Source: Doris montereyensis (lineage: Eukaryota; Mollusca; Gastropoda; Nudibranchia; Dorididae). From it: 64,000 nt of DNA. Shown here piece by piece: positions 1-13,573 of the stretch. The translations under genes and the position numbers were made by a program. The notes beneath the pieces are model-generated. The model ran no database searches. It saw nothing but the letters and a program-made list of their open reading frames with translations, and had not been told where the DNA came from. The stretch is from positions 135,333-199,332 of the forward strand of contig JAXRKP010000059.1 of assembly GCA_037039925.1 (NCBI GenBank). The letters run 5' to 3'. Position 1 is the first letter of the stretch, and every line of letters begins with the position of its first letter.

Positions 1-900
<900 letters not shown>

Positions 901-1477
901 ACGCATTGATACAGATCTCGTGTACTTGTCATGTTTGTTCTTAATGTTGGGTATTCTAGAAGAAAATGTCGGAAACGTATTCTCCTTTTTTCTCAACATT
1001 TTACTGGCGTATCTCTTAGACGTAGGCGACAAGTAGAATGCTTTGTGGATGGCATTCGATTTCACTTGGCTTTTTTATGAAAAACCCCCCAACAATGACA
1101 ACAATATAAAGTAAGGTAACAAGGCGATACAAGTAGGGCTAAATGTCTTATTTAGTATATGAAAACAGAGGAGTGATGATGGGAGATACTGGTAAGTTCT
1201 ACTTACTTCCTTTACTCCTTCGTATATCTCTAACTGGCAATTAATTCACTCTGACATCACCACATTTGTGGCTCACATTACATGTTTCCTTTTTTTCTTA
1301 ACTTAACCTCTCACTTGGTATTTTTTACAAATGCAAATCTGCAATAATTGCTTTTAACCACTGTTTACACGATGCCATTGTGATTGATATCAAATCAAAC
1401 ACAGGCCTACCACCAACCGAATCATATGATTACATACACTCTTCAATACATTGTCAACATTCATCATTTTAAACACA
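901..1477. other. Intergenic, no gene seen
   Basis: AT-rich sequence following the pyrimidine array. I see no conserved coding block, RNA gene or tandem repeat here. Confidence 0.6.
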
Positions 1478-1782
1478 TGGACTCGGTAGTCCAGATCAAG
1501 GTATCGGCCCCTCACCAAAAGGAGTGGGTTTAAGCCCTGCCAACGGTTGAAAAATTTCCTAGGAGTTTTTTTTTAGTAAAACCTACCCCCCCCCCCTGGT
1601 CCAGGTAGGTGGATCGACACCTAGTCCCATCGGAGACGGACGATAAAAGGGGGTCCCATGTGCAGATGACAACACTCTGTGCACGTTAAAAAATCCTGTG
1701 GCTGTTTACAGGGCAGTCCAGGCAAAATGAACAATCCTATCAAAAACCCCGAGATCACCGTAGTTGTGGATGTGGGTAAATC
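1478..1782 (+). mobile_element. tRNA-derived SINE, family A, copy 1
   Basis: The head resembles a tRNA promoter region (ACTCGGTAGTCCAGATCAAG, then a box B-like GGGTTTAAGCCC). The body has landmarks shared with two other copies in the window: CTGGTCCAGGTAGGT, a CACTCTGTGCA block, GGCTGTTTACAGGGC, and a 3' end near GTGGATGTGGGTAAAT. The other copies, at 7432-7612 and 13815-14100, are inverted. The family name is unknown to me. Confidence 0.8.
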
Positions 1783-2459
1783 AATTGAAAAAAATATTTT
1801 TAAGTTTTACTTGAAAAAAAATAAATTCAACACAAACCATAGCCCTGGTCCCTAGGCAGTAGAATCAAAAATTGTTCATGACACTGATAGTATAGAGTAA
1901 CGTAAACAAAATTAAAGTGTTTTCTTTAGTTTAGCGTCAATAATTATTTAGATCTTTTATATTTTGATGTTACATTGTTGAATAAATTTAATAATGATAA
2001 CATCATTCTTTTCCTTGGCATCAAAATGTTTTCTTGTTCGATTGTGTTGAGAACCTTTACCTCTTGCGGAAGTTTATTTCAGTGTGAGTGTTGGGCTTCA
2101 AATAATTCAATGGGGTGGCAATTTTGTGACGACTTTGATAGTTCTAATTGATTTTTTATGTTAAATCTTGTCAGTATGGGTTAAAAACTGATACCACTCT
2201 TTATCGTAGTGTATAAAGTATTTATTCAATTCGGGAAATAGCCAAAGTGCCTAATCGCTTGGGTAAATCTCACGATTATTCACTTGGGCTAGATCTATTT
2301 CACTGATGAATGAAAAACTCTTGGTATCCAACGATTAATCGTGGAGTTAATTCTGATGATAAATCTGATTTAGTACTAAGATTATAATCTCTTGTCCAGC
2401 TCTGTCTTTTTCGAATCTGTGTATAAATTTGTTGAAACTCAAGTCGTCTTAATTGCCTG
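1783..2459. other. Intergenic, no gene seen
   Basis: AT-rich, with no recognisable coding or RNA feature. It ends at a TG microsatellite. Confidence 0.6.
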
Positions 2460-2460
<1 letters not shown>

Positions 2461-2500
<40 letters not shown>

Positions 2501-2524
2501 GTACGAGAGTGTGTGTGTGTGTAT
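2461..2524. repeat. (TG)n microsatellite
   Basis: A TGTG run interrupted by CCGTACGAGA, followed by a short TATG tail. Confidence 0.95.
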
Positions 2525-2904
2525 GTATGTTTGTGGGATTATGGCGACTGTGGGAGGTAGGAATGGGTGGATGAAAGTATAATACTTGTTCGATTACTAT
2601 TGCATATTTGCACGTAGATCTACAAAATGTATAGTTTCTTCACCCTTCCCCCTCTATCATTATGTTATCCCCCCGCACAGCAGAGATCGATACACCACTT
2701 GTTTTAATCGCACACGCCTCGCTCCCCCACACACACACACATACATCTACACACCTACTCATACTAACGTACACACACACAGTACACATATTTCCCTCCG
2801 GCCGAACCTGTCAATTTCGGTGGATGGTTTTATGCCCTGCATAATTTACTGTCCACTACGTGGAGAGCCAGATCAGCAGATCCATTTAGTAAGACTTGTT
2901 TTAT

Positions 2905-2948
2905 TTCTTCCGTCTTTTTCACATTCGGGAACTTGCTTTTATGCCCAG

Positions 2949-3000
<52 letters not shown>

Positions 3001-3345
3001 ATATTATTTATTTATTTTTTTTTTTAAATAAATAGTTTCGTCATACTAAATAAAGCATTTTAAGTTTGCCTTTCATGTCATTCTTTAAAAAACTAATTCA
3101 ATAAAGCAATAAATAGTTCTGCCGCCTTTTTCCACATTCGAGAAACTTGCGTTTAGTCTTCCGTCTTTTTCACATTCGAGAAACTTGCGTTTAGTTTTCC
3201 GTCTTTTCAAATTCGAGGAACTTGCTTTTATTCTTCCGAGGAACTTGCTTTTAATCTTCTGTCTTTTTTCATTTGAGGAACTTGCATTCGAGAAACTTGC
3301 TTTTATTCTTCCGTCTTTTTCACATTCGAGGAACTTGCTTTTAGT
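2905..3345. repeat. Minisatellite of about 38 bp split by a (TA)n array
   Basis: Units built on CTTCCGTCTTTTTCACATTC followed by GAGGAACTTGC. One unit lies at about 2905-2945 and six or seven full or partial units at about 3118-3345. Between them is a (TA)n run (about 2950-3004). Several units are truncated to the GAGGAACTTGC half. Open frames on either strand here are repeat artefacts. Confidence 0.85.
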
Positions 3346-3419
3346 CTTAATAAATAACCTTACATTAAAATAAACGTTGCAATAAAGCAATTGGTTGTAT
3401 ATTGTTCTTATACTGCTGC

Positions 3420-3985
3420 CTTGCAGGCTGGTCTTGGTCGATCAAAGGCTAAGCGAGTTAACCCTGAAAGAAAATAACAAGGCCCGATAGGGGGCGTTAA
3501 AGTGGCAGTCCCACCATCTACCTAGGGTACAGTTGGCTAACCACCTGCTTATTCAAAACAAACAGATTCAAAGAAGTACATATGTTGATATACCCGGCTT
3601 GATCTCACGAAGACGAACATGGAAACGAACACGGACTGTGATGTTTGGAACATGGAATATCAGGGCAATAAATGGAAAAGAGTTAGAATTAGTTGAATAA
3701 ATTAACAAATTCAAAGTGTTTTGGCCATTGCAGAAACAAAGAAACAAGGACAAGGAATAGAAAATATAGGACCAAATCATACATTAATCTTCTCAGGGGT
3801 AGATGTCAAAGATAGAGCTAGAGCAGAGTAGGCCTCCTAGTGCATAAAAGGCATGAAAAGCTACTAGAAAGTTGGAAATTTATAAGCCCACGGCTATTAG
3901 AGGTAAACATTAAACCAAAACGGAAGAGAACTTAAATTATTAATAGCTTATGGACCAAACGAAGACGCGACCAAAGAAGAAGAAA
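3420..3985 (+). mobile_element. Non-LTR retrotransposon 5' fragment with AP-endonuclease domain
   Basis: From about 3640 the plus strand encodes, in pieces spread over three frames, the start of an APE-type endonuclease of a LINE. Seen are TWNIRAINGKELELVE, then after a frameshift VLAIAETKKQGQG (the AETK catalytic motif), FSGVDVKDRARA, after another shift VGLLVHKRHEKLLESW, and finally LLIAYGPNEDATKEE. Several frameshifts and stops show it is dead. The upstream 3420-3640 stretch is probably its 5' leader. It is cut off by the TC array at about 4018. The exact clade cannot be fixed from this piece. Confidence 0.8.
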
Positions 3986-4012
3986 AGAGGAGCAGAAATA
4001 TTTAGTTACCAT

Positions 4013-4352
<340 letters not shown>

Positions 4353-4439
4353 ATAGACATGCCAGCAACTGTAGGGATAGTTACTCGTTTTACTATCCAC
4401 ATCTCCACTAAACTAAAGCAATATCGTTTCCATGGGCGA

Positions 4440-4990
4440 CTACACTTCTAGTGTGTTCTCCCGACCAATCAAATTCACGGAGATTACTGTTGTCAGATAT
4501 TATTGGCTGAAGCCATCAATGTCCGACGTAAAGTAATGCCAATACGGTGGACGGACAATAAATGATCTGCCGGGGTCCTTTCGTTTCCACCGCAGTCGCA
4601 GTTTAATTCCCCTCAACGTGGTTTGTCTCCCAACCCCCCCCTACCGTTGGCTTCAACGGCTGGGATGGAACGATGGAGCAGGAATGAGACACATATTCCA
4701 TTGACCCCTTGAACATCAGTGTCTATCACTATTTCAGAGTTCGTAGGGGCCCCGTTAGCAATGATACACACTCAAAGTCAAAGGCCAAGTTATGTTTAAT
4801 GTTTAAAAAAACCCACCAATACCTTACCAGTAGCAGTCGCATCAGCATTAGCAGTAGTAGAGGTATTGGTAAACGGGGACAGTTAAGATGTTACATTTTG
4901 ACATTGCAAGCCACACCAAAAGCCCAACAATCACCCACTTCTCTTGGGGAAAAGGAGATGAATAAAGTCGTGTCTAACATATAGAAGGAT
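4440..4990. other. Intergenic, no gene seen
   Basis: A stretch of more balanced composition between two TC arrays. A 91-codon open frame at 4709-4984 has no recognisable motif and looks fortuitous. Confidence 0.5.
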
Positions 4991-4991
4991 G

Positions 4992-5122
<131 letters not shown>

Positions 5123-5457
5123 TTGCCCGTAGTAAAGTAATGTTTGACGAAATAAGTTGGTCCTACCTATCTAATAAATCTACGCTCTTAATTGTCCGTC
5201 ACTACGCGAGAGAGGTGCCGCTGCAATCTTTTACATTTTTACTTTACCGGTGCATCTAACCTGAGACCTTGATGACTCAGTTTCGACCTGAATAGAAGCG
5301 CGTAGCAAGGTTGTAGTGTAACAGTAACGTAACAAGATTGTTGTGTAAATGAGATGGGAAGGTCATGTCCTGAAGCGTGTCACAAGTATTAACAGGCCCT
5401 GCAGGATGGATAGTTAGTGGCTTTGGTGTCCGGTCAATGAGACATAAGTTGGATGAT

Positions 5458-5520
5458 GTATGTGTGTGCGTATGTGTGTGTGTGAGTGTGTGTGAGTGTG
5501 TGTGTCTGTAAGTGCGTGTG
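5458..5520. repeat. Imperfect (TG)n microsatellite
   Basis: TGTGTG with GAGTG and TCTG interruptions. Confidence 0.9.
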
Positions 5521-5825
5521 ACCTTAGATTTGAAGAAAATTACTGCTCAAGACGACTCCAGGAATAGACAGATAAAAATATCAATTATTACATCTACAAC
5601 CAAATAATGCAACAAGCAGAAATCCGCAACAGCGTCTGTCGTCAGGCACTAAAAGAACAAAACTGTCTTGGTACAGGTGTGTCCCATTCAACAACAAACT
5701 ACCCAAAATAATCCTTGGACGTTGGTACTCATGGCTGTAGCATGGTACGAGCATCTTAATCTGAAACAAGGTAAGACTGAATTACATGGTGCATACATAC
5801 AGCTCATTTACATACAAACCAAGAG

Positions 5826-6530
5826 TTACATGTCAAGAACTACATGACAGCTCATCAGTAGACAGGCCAAGAACTACATGTTACGGGCAGCTCATCAGTA
5901 GACAGGCCAAGAACTACATGTTAGAATCTAGACAGGCCAAGAACTACATGTTACGGGCAGCTCATCAGTAGACAGGCCAAGAACTACATGTTACGGGCAG
6001 CTCATCAGTAGACAGGCCAAGAACTACATGTTACGGGCAGCTCATCAGTAGACAGGCCAAGAGCTACATGTTACGGACAGCTCATCGGTAGACAGGCCAA
6101 GAGCTACATGTTACGGACAGCTCATCAGTAGACAGGCCAAGAGCTACATGTTACGCACAGCTCATCGGTAGACAGGCCAAGAGCTACATGTTATAGACAG
6201 GCCAATAACTACATGTTACGGACAGCTAACTCAGTAGACAGGCTAAGAGCTACATGTTATAGACAGGCCAAGAACTACATGTTATAAACAGGCCAAGAGC
6301 TACATGTTATAGACAGGTCAAGAGCTACATGTTATAAACAGACCAAGAGCTACATGTTATAGACAGGCCAAGAGTTACATGTTATAGACAGGCCAAGAGC
6401 TACATGTTATGGACAGGTCATCAGTAGACAGGCCAAGAGCTACATGTTATAGACAGGCCAAGAGCTACATGTTACGGACAGCTCATCAGTAGACAGGCCA
6501 AGAGCTACATGTTACGGATAATATATCCGT
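5826..6530. repeat. Composite minisatellite with 40-bp and 25-bp units
   Basis: The core unit is AGACAGGCCAAGAGCTACAT followed by GTTA. In the first part (about 5850-6190) each core is joined to a 15-bp spacer (CGGGCAGCTCATCAG), giving a 40-bp period. From about 6190 many units lose the spacer and repeat at 25 bp, with occasional return of the spacer. There are roughly 20 cores in all, drifting from AAGAACTAC to AAGAGCTAC along the array. Confidence 0.93.
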
Positions 6531-7065
6531 AAACAAACCAAAGGTACGGACAGATCATTCGTAGACAATCCAACAACTATAATATCCGGCAATGAAAACT
6601 TTCCACTTATAAGCTTAGATCTATATCTTTTTTTATTTGTATCTACTGCTCGCCCTGGAAAGATATATATTGAAACATAGACAATTGAAGATATTTGGAA
6701 AAGATTGGCAATGGTACATTTGAATTCAAAATCACAATTCAACCGGTGCCGTAATCCTTTGCATAAAACAGGTCCCTGCAATTTTTTTATTTGTTTTAAA
6801 GCCCATCGTGTATGGCCTTCATCCACAGTGGTACATGCACCACTGACACAGGCTTGGCATCTTTTGCGCATTGATCGAATTAATGGTGTGCTTAGCAACT
6901 GGTGTGCTTCTCATTCAATTCTTCTACCAATGATTGCTGAAGTTGCTGTACTTTGTTGATGTACCTTTGAGATTTTACTCTCTTCCCCAACTGAGCCCAG
7001 ATACGTCCTCCCTCCACCCCACCCCCAGGCCAGCAGCTAGATGGGTATTTGTACCATGTCTTATC
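6531..7065. other. Intergenic, no gene seen
   Basis: Sequence between two related minisatellites. Short open frames on both strands show no domain or motif. Nothing recognisable. Confidence 0.5.
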
Positions 7066-7280
7066 CGTAGACAAGCCAAGAGTCGGGGACGACTTATAGG
7101 CATCCCATCTATACTACTACAACAGGTACATGCACAAGCCAAGAGTCGGGGAGATTGTATGGGCATCTCATCTATACTACTACAACACAGGTACATGCAC
7201 AAGCCAAGAATCGGGGAATATTGTATGGCCATCTCATCTATACTATTACAACAGATACATATACAAGCCAAGAGGCGGTA
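7066..7280. repeat. Minisatellite of about 64 bp, 3.3 copies
   Basis: AAGCCAAGAGTCGGGG recurs at 7073, 7136, 7201 and 7264 (steps of 63-65 bp), with CATCTATACTACTACAACA between. The ACAAGCCAAGAG core resembles the ACAGGCCAAGAG core of the array at 5826-6530, so the two arrays are probably related. Confidence 0.88.
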
Positions 7281-7305
7281 GATCTACACAAGAGATCGTT
7301 GATTT

Positions 7306-7322
7306 CACATGTGTGTGTGTGT

Positions 7323-7364
<42 letters not shown>

Positions 7365-7366
7365 TC
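7306..7366. repeat. (GT)n microsatellite with GCGCGCG end
   Basis: TG repeats with one TATG interruption, ending in GCGCGCGCG. Confidence 0.95.
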
Positions 7367-7431
7367 CTCAGTTCTCATCCACGAGTTTTTTTAAAATTTG
7401 ATTTGATTTAACCCTAGATTAGGTCGCCTAG

Positions 7432-7612
7432 ATTTACCCACATCTACAACTAAGGTGATCTCGTGGATTTTGGTAGAATTTTCAGTTTTGCCAGACTGCG
7501 CTGTAAACAGCCAAGGGATCTGTAATGTGCACAGAATGAAGTGATATGTACACGGGATCTCCTTTTTATCGCCCGTCTCCGATGTGAATAGGTGTCGATC
7601 CACCGACTGGAC
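7432..7612 (-). mobile_element. SINE family A, copy 2 (5'-truncated, inverted)
   Basis: Read on the minus strand this matches the body of the copy at 1478-1782: the GTGTCGATCCACC-type segment in complement, CGTCTCCGAT, GGCTGTTTACAGC, GAGATCACC and a GGGTAAAT end. The tRNA-like head is missing; at that point the sequence passes directly into the GTC/TAG trinucleotide array. Confidence 0.75.
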
Positions 7613-8812
<1,200 letters not shown>

Positions 8813-8879
8813 GCGCATTTATACATAAATAGTAAAAAAAAAACATGAGTAATGTACATATACAAAATAAATAAATAAT

Positions 8880-8885
8880 TAAATA

Positions 8886-8936
<51 letters not shown>

Positions 8937-8970
8937 AAATATATAAATAAATAAGTAAATAAATAAATAG
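8880..8970. repeat. (CAAT)n then (AAAT)n microsatellite
   Basis: About 11 copies of CAAT followed by AAAT/AAGT variants. Confidence 0.95.
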
Positions 8971-9063
8971 ATAAATGCATGAAATCATAACTTTATTAAT
9001 ATCATTTATAAAGGTGCATGGTACATGAATTAAAAACGTATTATTAAAACAATTACTTTTCTT

Positions 9064-9330
9064 CTAAGCAGCATCCCATGAGATATGTTTTGAGATGTTT
9101 TTCAAGGTGTCTTCCGATGTATCAAACATAGATCGTATTGACAGCGGAAGAGCATTCCAGACGTGAGGATCTGCGTATTTAAAAGAACGCAGTGACAATT
9201 TTTCAGGCCTTTCTTTGGGGGGAACGCTTAACAGACATTGATTTGTAGATCTCAGTTGGCGAGATTGTAACATAAGCAGAGATCAGGTCATTTAAATAAT
9301 TTGGAGCTCTATCAGTTTGACTAGTAGTAG
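9064..9330 (-). mobile_element. Non-LTR retrotransposon RT C-terminus (fragment)
   Basis: The minus strand encodes SRQLRSTNQCLL, then LRSFKYADPHVWNALPLSIR, then DTSEDTLKNISKH and a stop. Upstream in another frame is APNYLNDLISAY. The order P-YL-DL, RxLRS, F-x(5)-VWN-LP-xIR, then K-x-LK is the usual end of reverse-transcriptase ORFs of CR1/jockey-like LINEs. A one-base frameshift lies near 9265-9275. The rest of the element is absent. Confidence 0.8.
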
Positions 9331-9519
9331 TGCTGATGGCAAGGCATAACCTCACTCCTGGTATCAAGACAAATGTTGGAGACCTGTTAAATATTAGCGC
9401 TACATGTAATCATCAGCAAATAAGGGGCACGCTGATTCCCAAGAAATTGTTGTACTCAGAGTCGTAATCAGAAGGAAATGAGAGTGTCGAAGGCTTTCTC
9501 CACTTGCTGCCGACAGGAA

Positions 9520-9795
9520 GTCCCCAAGTACTAGGTCTATTAACTAGATCTATATCTACACATACATTGTCTCCAAGTACTAGGGTCTATTAACTAGATC
9601 TACATCTACACATACATTGTCTCCAAGTACTAGGGTCTATTAACTAGATCTATATCTATACATTGTCTCCGTTGGTGATCTACATCTACACATACATTGA
9701 GTACTAGGATTAACGCTGCCGGTCTATTAACTGGATCTATATCTACACATACAGGTCCCTAGGGTTCTAGATCTATATCTACACATACATTGTAT
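9520..9795. repeat. Minisatellite of about 50 bp, about five copies
   Basis: CCAAGTACTAGGGTCTATTA followed by ACTAGATCTATATCTACACA and TACATTGT recurs at about 9522, 9572 and 9622, then in rearranged and partial form to 9795. Confidence 0.85.
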
Positions 9796-9837
9796 TATTA
9801 TCTATGACGTTTGGAGTGTTCCTTGAGGAAAGTACAT

Positions 9838-10043
9838 CCAACTTGGGAAAGACACTTAACACGCATTTTCCCCACTCGACTCATGAGCAAAATGGGTACA
9901 AGCACTAGCTTGGGAGTAAAAATCTGCGTCAGACTAGCGTCCTGGCCAGGAGGTGATTATTGTCACCTGTTCCGCTTTACGCTATAGAAACCGGAATATG
10001 CTCCGGCTCGACGGGCCCTCATTGCCTTGAAGGAACTTGACTT
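9838..10043 (+). mobile_element. SINE family B, copy 1
   Basis: It starts CTTGGGAAAGACACTTAACA and continues CGCATTTTCCCCACTC, then GTCAGACTAGCG, CCTGGCCAGGAGGTGA and TATAGAAACCGGAATATGC, ending CTTGAAGGAACTTGACTTTG. An inverted copy of the same body lies at 22421-22639. The GACACTTAACACGCATTTCC core also occurs behind a tRNA-like head at 11494-11617, suggesting a common tRNA-headed SINE. Confidence 0.8.
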
Positions 10044-10684
10044 TGTTTTACCGTGTATCACTAGGAGTTAGAATAGAACTGTTACTGTTACTGTACTGTT
10101 ACAACAAAGCTTTGCTTAATTGGCACATGTTTGACGCCAATGTGTATGTGGCTATAGTTGTAGTAGGGCATATATATATGTGTATGACGATAACTTATTA
10201 CATGTATTACAATTACATTACCACTGAACTATGATTGCGTTGGGCAAGTGTGAGAAAGATGTGCAATTAGCGCTCTACGTCTTTTGTGTGTTTGTACAAT
10301 GCACACCATGGAGGTGAAGACTTGGAATGAGACAATACAGTGGATACATGTAGTACTAGATCTAGTATGCAGTTATACAACGCATTAGTGTGGCAATTAG
10401 CATATTTTATATCCAACTTATAATATTCACGTAACAAAAAGTAAATTCGTAGACAAGTGTATATAATGACAATGTACTAGTCGTATATATTATATTTAAT
10501 ACAAAGGAGCCACAGTGGAGTGAAGTCAAGAGTGAAAAACGACAATAGATTACACCTCCACCAATTATTTATTGTAAATTTTTTGCCTTGTTGAGTTGGT
10601 ACTTCCTTTCATTCCTTCTCTATCTATCAGTTCTTCTCTCTAGTCATAGTCTTGTTAATTTCTCCTCTTCTGTTTCCCATATTC

Positions 10685-10685
<1 letters not shown>
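10044..10685. other. Intergenic, no gene seen
   Basis: AT-rich and unremarkable up to the next TC array. Confidence 0.55.
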
Positions 10686-10686
<1 letters not shown>

Positions 10687-10741
<55 letters not shown>

Positions 10742-10774
10742 TCTCTCTCTCTCCCTCCCTCCCTCCCTCCCTCC

Positions 10775-10857
<83 letters not shown>
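10687..10857. repeat. (TC)n / (CCCT)n array
   Basis: Two pure TC blocks separated by CCCTCCCTCCCTCCCTCC. Confidence 0.97.
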
Positions 10858-10859
<2 letters not shown>

Positions 10860-11490
10860 AGGTGTTAACCTTCCATTCTCGGTTCACCGTAGTCTTCAAG
10901 TTCCCTTCTACCCATTCATACATTCATATTATCACCGTCTTTGTCTTTCTTTCTTTCTCCTTTCTGTTTTTCTTCTGACATCACACTGAGTGATGCTTTC
11001 ATTAGTGTTTAGATTCAGATTCTAGATATTTCTCGTTTATTGCCAGACGAAGGGTTATACCCTAAACGTCACGTGATTGTTTTTGTCTTTATTGGTGGAG
11101 TTGTCATCTATTGTCGTTTTTCACTTTAATATTATATTTATTAACGCCCACGCGAGCCTATAAAAGTCAGGTGAGCCCATATCTATACACACCAACTCTT
11201 TTGTTTTGCGTGGCAGTGGCATCCGGTGCCCACCTACCGTCCTTTCCTTTTTTTCTTTCTTTCTGCCTTGACTTGTCTTTATTTGAAAGTTTATAAATCA
11301 AATATCTCCAACTCATATTAATGATGATACATGTACCATTCCTGTTGTATATTTAATGTATTTCATTCATTCATCTTTCCTTTCTTTCTTTCTTTTTTTG
11401 GGTGTCATAATGTGGAGGTTTTTGTTGTTGTTGATTTTGTTTGTTTTTACTGTAATCATTATCTTTTTGACTTGTTTCTTTGGATAGACT
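10860..11490. other. Intergenic, no gene seen
   Basis: T-rich sequence with TTTC and GTTGTT runs. Nothing coding is recognisable. Confidence 0.55.
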
Positions 11491-11493
11491 GAC

Positions 11494-11617
11494 GTCGGTG
11501 GCCCAGCAGTTAAGCTGCCGGGATGAGGATCATGAGGTTCCGAGTTCGAGTCCTAGCACCGCCAGATCCGACGTTGCGTTCCTTTGGAAAGGCACTTAAC
11601 ACGCATTTCCCCCACTC
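11494..11617 (+). mobile_element. tRNA-headed SINE (family B head)
   Basis: GTCGGTGGCCCAGCAGTTAA resembles a box A region and GAGTTCGAGTCC is a good box B. Then comes the shared core GGCACTTAACACGCATTTCC. It ends where the retrotransposon-derived minisatellite begins. Confidence 0.75.
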
Positions 11618-11645
11618 TTTACTTACTTATCCTCGTGGTGCTTGG

Positions 11646-12050
11646 GCAGCACATAAGGCCGACACAGTGGTCCGCCATTGAACACGATCAGGTGCCAATT
11701 GGCAACACATAAGGCCGACACAGTGGACCGTCATTGAACACGATCAGATGCCAATTGGCAGCATATAACAATAAGGACGACACAGTGGACCGCCATTGAG
11801 CACGATCAGATGCCAATTGGCAGCACATAAGGCCGACACAGTGGGCCGCCATTGAACACGATCAGATGCCAATTGGCAGCACATAAGGACGACACAGTGG
11901 ACCGTCATTGAAGTTAATTGAACACGATCAGATGCCAATTGGCAGCACATAAGGACGACACAGTGGACCGTCATTGAACACAATCAGATGCCAATTGGCA
12001 GCACATAAGGCCGACACAGTGGGCCGCCATTGAACACGATCAGATGCCAA
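11646..12050 (-). repeat. Minisatellite of about 56-60 bp derived from a LINE ORF 3' end
   Basis: Seven units carry ACATAAGG, CGACACAGTGGACCGCCATTG and ACGATCAGATGCCAATTGGC, starting near 11651, 11706, 11768, 11825, 11881, 11947 and 12003. On the minus strand a unit reads SDRVQWRPTVSALCAANWH, which directly continues the retrotransposon ORF at 12047-12500. The array is therefore a tandem amplification of that ORF's end. Confidence 0.88.
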
Positions 12051-12500
12051 TTTTGTCATCTGCCCCCACGTCCACCCCTGGGTCTTCATCTCTTTTTTGA
12101 TACTTCTCCTCCAGGTTTCTAGCGGGCGACCTCTCTTCCTTGTTCCCTGAGGGGTCCATCTGAGAGCTATTTTAGGGATGGCATCAGCATTCATCCTAAG
12201 GATGTGACCAGTCCACTTTCATCTTCTCTTCCTCACAATCTGGGATATTGACTCCAGTGATGTTCTTTCTTGAAGGTTGTTGTTTGATATCGTGTTTGGC
12301 CAACATATTTTTAGAATTTTTCTGAGGCAATTGTTTTGAAATGTATACAGCTTTCTGCAGATGTTATTTGTTGTTTTCCAAGATTCAGAAACATAAAGGA
12401 CAGCTAGAATATTAGATTTGTAGAATCTGAGCTTTGTGTTAATTGAGATTTTTCTTGAATTCCAAATATTATTCAGTGATCCAAATACTTTCCTTGCTTG
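12047..12500 (-). mobile_element. Non-LTR retrotransposon reverse transcriptase C-terminus
   Basis: Read on the minus strand from about 12500 down, one frame gives FGSLNNIWNSRKISINTKLR, NILAVLYVSESW, QNNCLRKILKICW, SLESISQIVRKRR, then after a stop KWTGHILRMN, ALRWTPQGTRKRGRPLETW and WGQMTKLASDRVQW. The G-HI-RM...RKRGRP-TWRRS order is the conserved end of many animal LINE ORFs. Little internal disruption is seen, so the insertion may be fairly young. It feeds directly into the minisatellite at 11646-12050. Confidence 0.82.
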
Positions 12501-12873
12501 GGGCGTTAACTCTATGCCTAACCCCCATCATGGAGGACCATGATTTATTTTGGAGATTCACTCCTAGACAGGCAGCTTTCCCAAGCTCACGAGCCCTGTC
12601 TGCCCATGGTTTGAAATCGGAGTTTTCCTTCTCCTAGACAAACTGCCTTTCCATGTTAACGAGCTCTGTTTACCCGGGGAAAGGTTATAAAGGCGCCTCA
12701 ATTCGTCTGTTAGCCACCTCGCGGGACATCTAAAGGATTTTCTAAGGGCTGAGTTCCCACTCTGCAGCCTCACTCCGTCCTCATTGGCTAGCGCCAGTTT
12801 TGTCCGCGACTGCTTATTTTGGTATTCGCACCCGACTTCTATATTCTAGAGGCCGTTCCCCTATCCGCAACCT
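12500..12873. repeat. Dispersed-repeat-like segment with internal direct repeat
   Basis: CTCCTAGACAGGCAGCTTTC...CACGAGCCCTGTCTGCCC is followed about 75 bp on by a diverged copy (CTCCTAGACAAACTGCC...ACGAGCTCTGTTTACCC). It reads like the tail of an unidentified repeat. No gene is seen. Confidence 0.5.
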
Positions 12874-13290
12874 GGGGACGCGTCTGGTAGGATACGGTCG
12901 CCCCAGGTGCTCCAAGGCCCTTACGGCCTATAGAAGGAAGCTTCGGCTCTATAAGCCATAAGGGCCTTGGTGGAACTGGGGACGCGTCAGGCAGGAGACG
13001 GTCGCCCCAGTTGCTCCAAGGCCCTTACGGCCTATAGAAGGAAGCTTCGGCTCTATAAGCCGTAAGGGCCTTGGTGGAACTGGGGACGCGTCTGGTAGGA
13101 GACGGTCGCCCCCAGTTGTTCCAAGGCCCTTACGGCCTAGAGAAGGAAGCTTCGGCTCTATAACTTACTATAAGCCGTATGGGCCTTGGTGGAACTGGGG
13201 ACGCGTCAGGCAGGAGACGGTCGCCCCCAGTTGCTCCAAGACCCTTACGGCCTATAGAATGGAGCTTCGGCTCTATAGGCCGTAAGGAGG
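12874..13290. repeat. 104-bp hairpin satellite, four units
   Basis: GGGGACGCGTC starts units at 12874, 12978, 13082 and 13197 (steps 104, 104 and 115 bp). Every unit holds an inverted repeat: an arm starting CCAAGGCCCTTACGG, a loop of about 13 nt containing GAAGCTTC, and the return arm ending GTAAGGGCCTTGG. In unit 2 the arms are 23 bp with one mismatch. Unit 3 has an 11-bp expansion (CTTACTATAA) in the return arm. The arm sequence resembles the tail of SINE family B (GGCCCTTCAGGCCTATAGAG). Confidence 0.93.
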
Positions 13291-13423
13291 AACTTTACTT
13301 TACTTTGAATGGACATCCCCTGTACTCTACTGAATTAACAACAGTGTGGGAGCGCATATATACTACAACAAAAACCAACAACCATATAAAAATAGAAAGG
13401 AATAACTAAAAGTCTGTTTCATC

Positions 13424-13573
13424 GTAATTCACTTCGTTCAGCATATGCGGTGATCTCATGGTGAATTAAGAAGAAATAGTGAGATAAACGTATTGGTATA
13501 AAAAAAAAAAAAAGATTATGAAATAACGATCGGAAAGAAGTATTTTATACCAGCAAATCCTGCTAACCGCCCA

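Noticed and set aside
5340..5400. LINE RT C-terminus (MRWEGHVLKR at about 5349)
   Set aside because: Ten residues resemble the G-HV-RM motif, but nothing before or after supports it.
5826..6530. CRISPR array
   Set aside because: Units of 25 and 40 bp repeat as wholes without unique spacers, and this is animal nuclear DNA.
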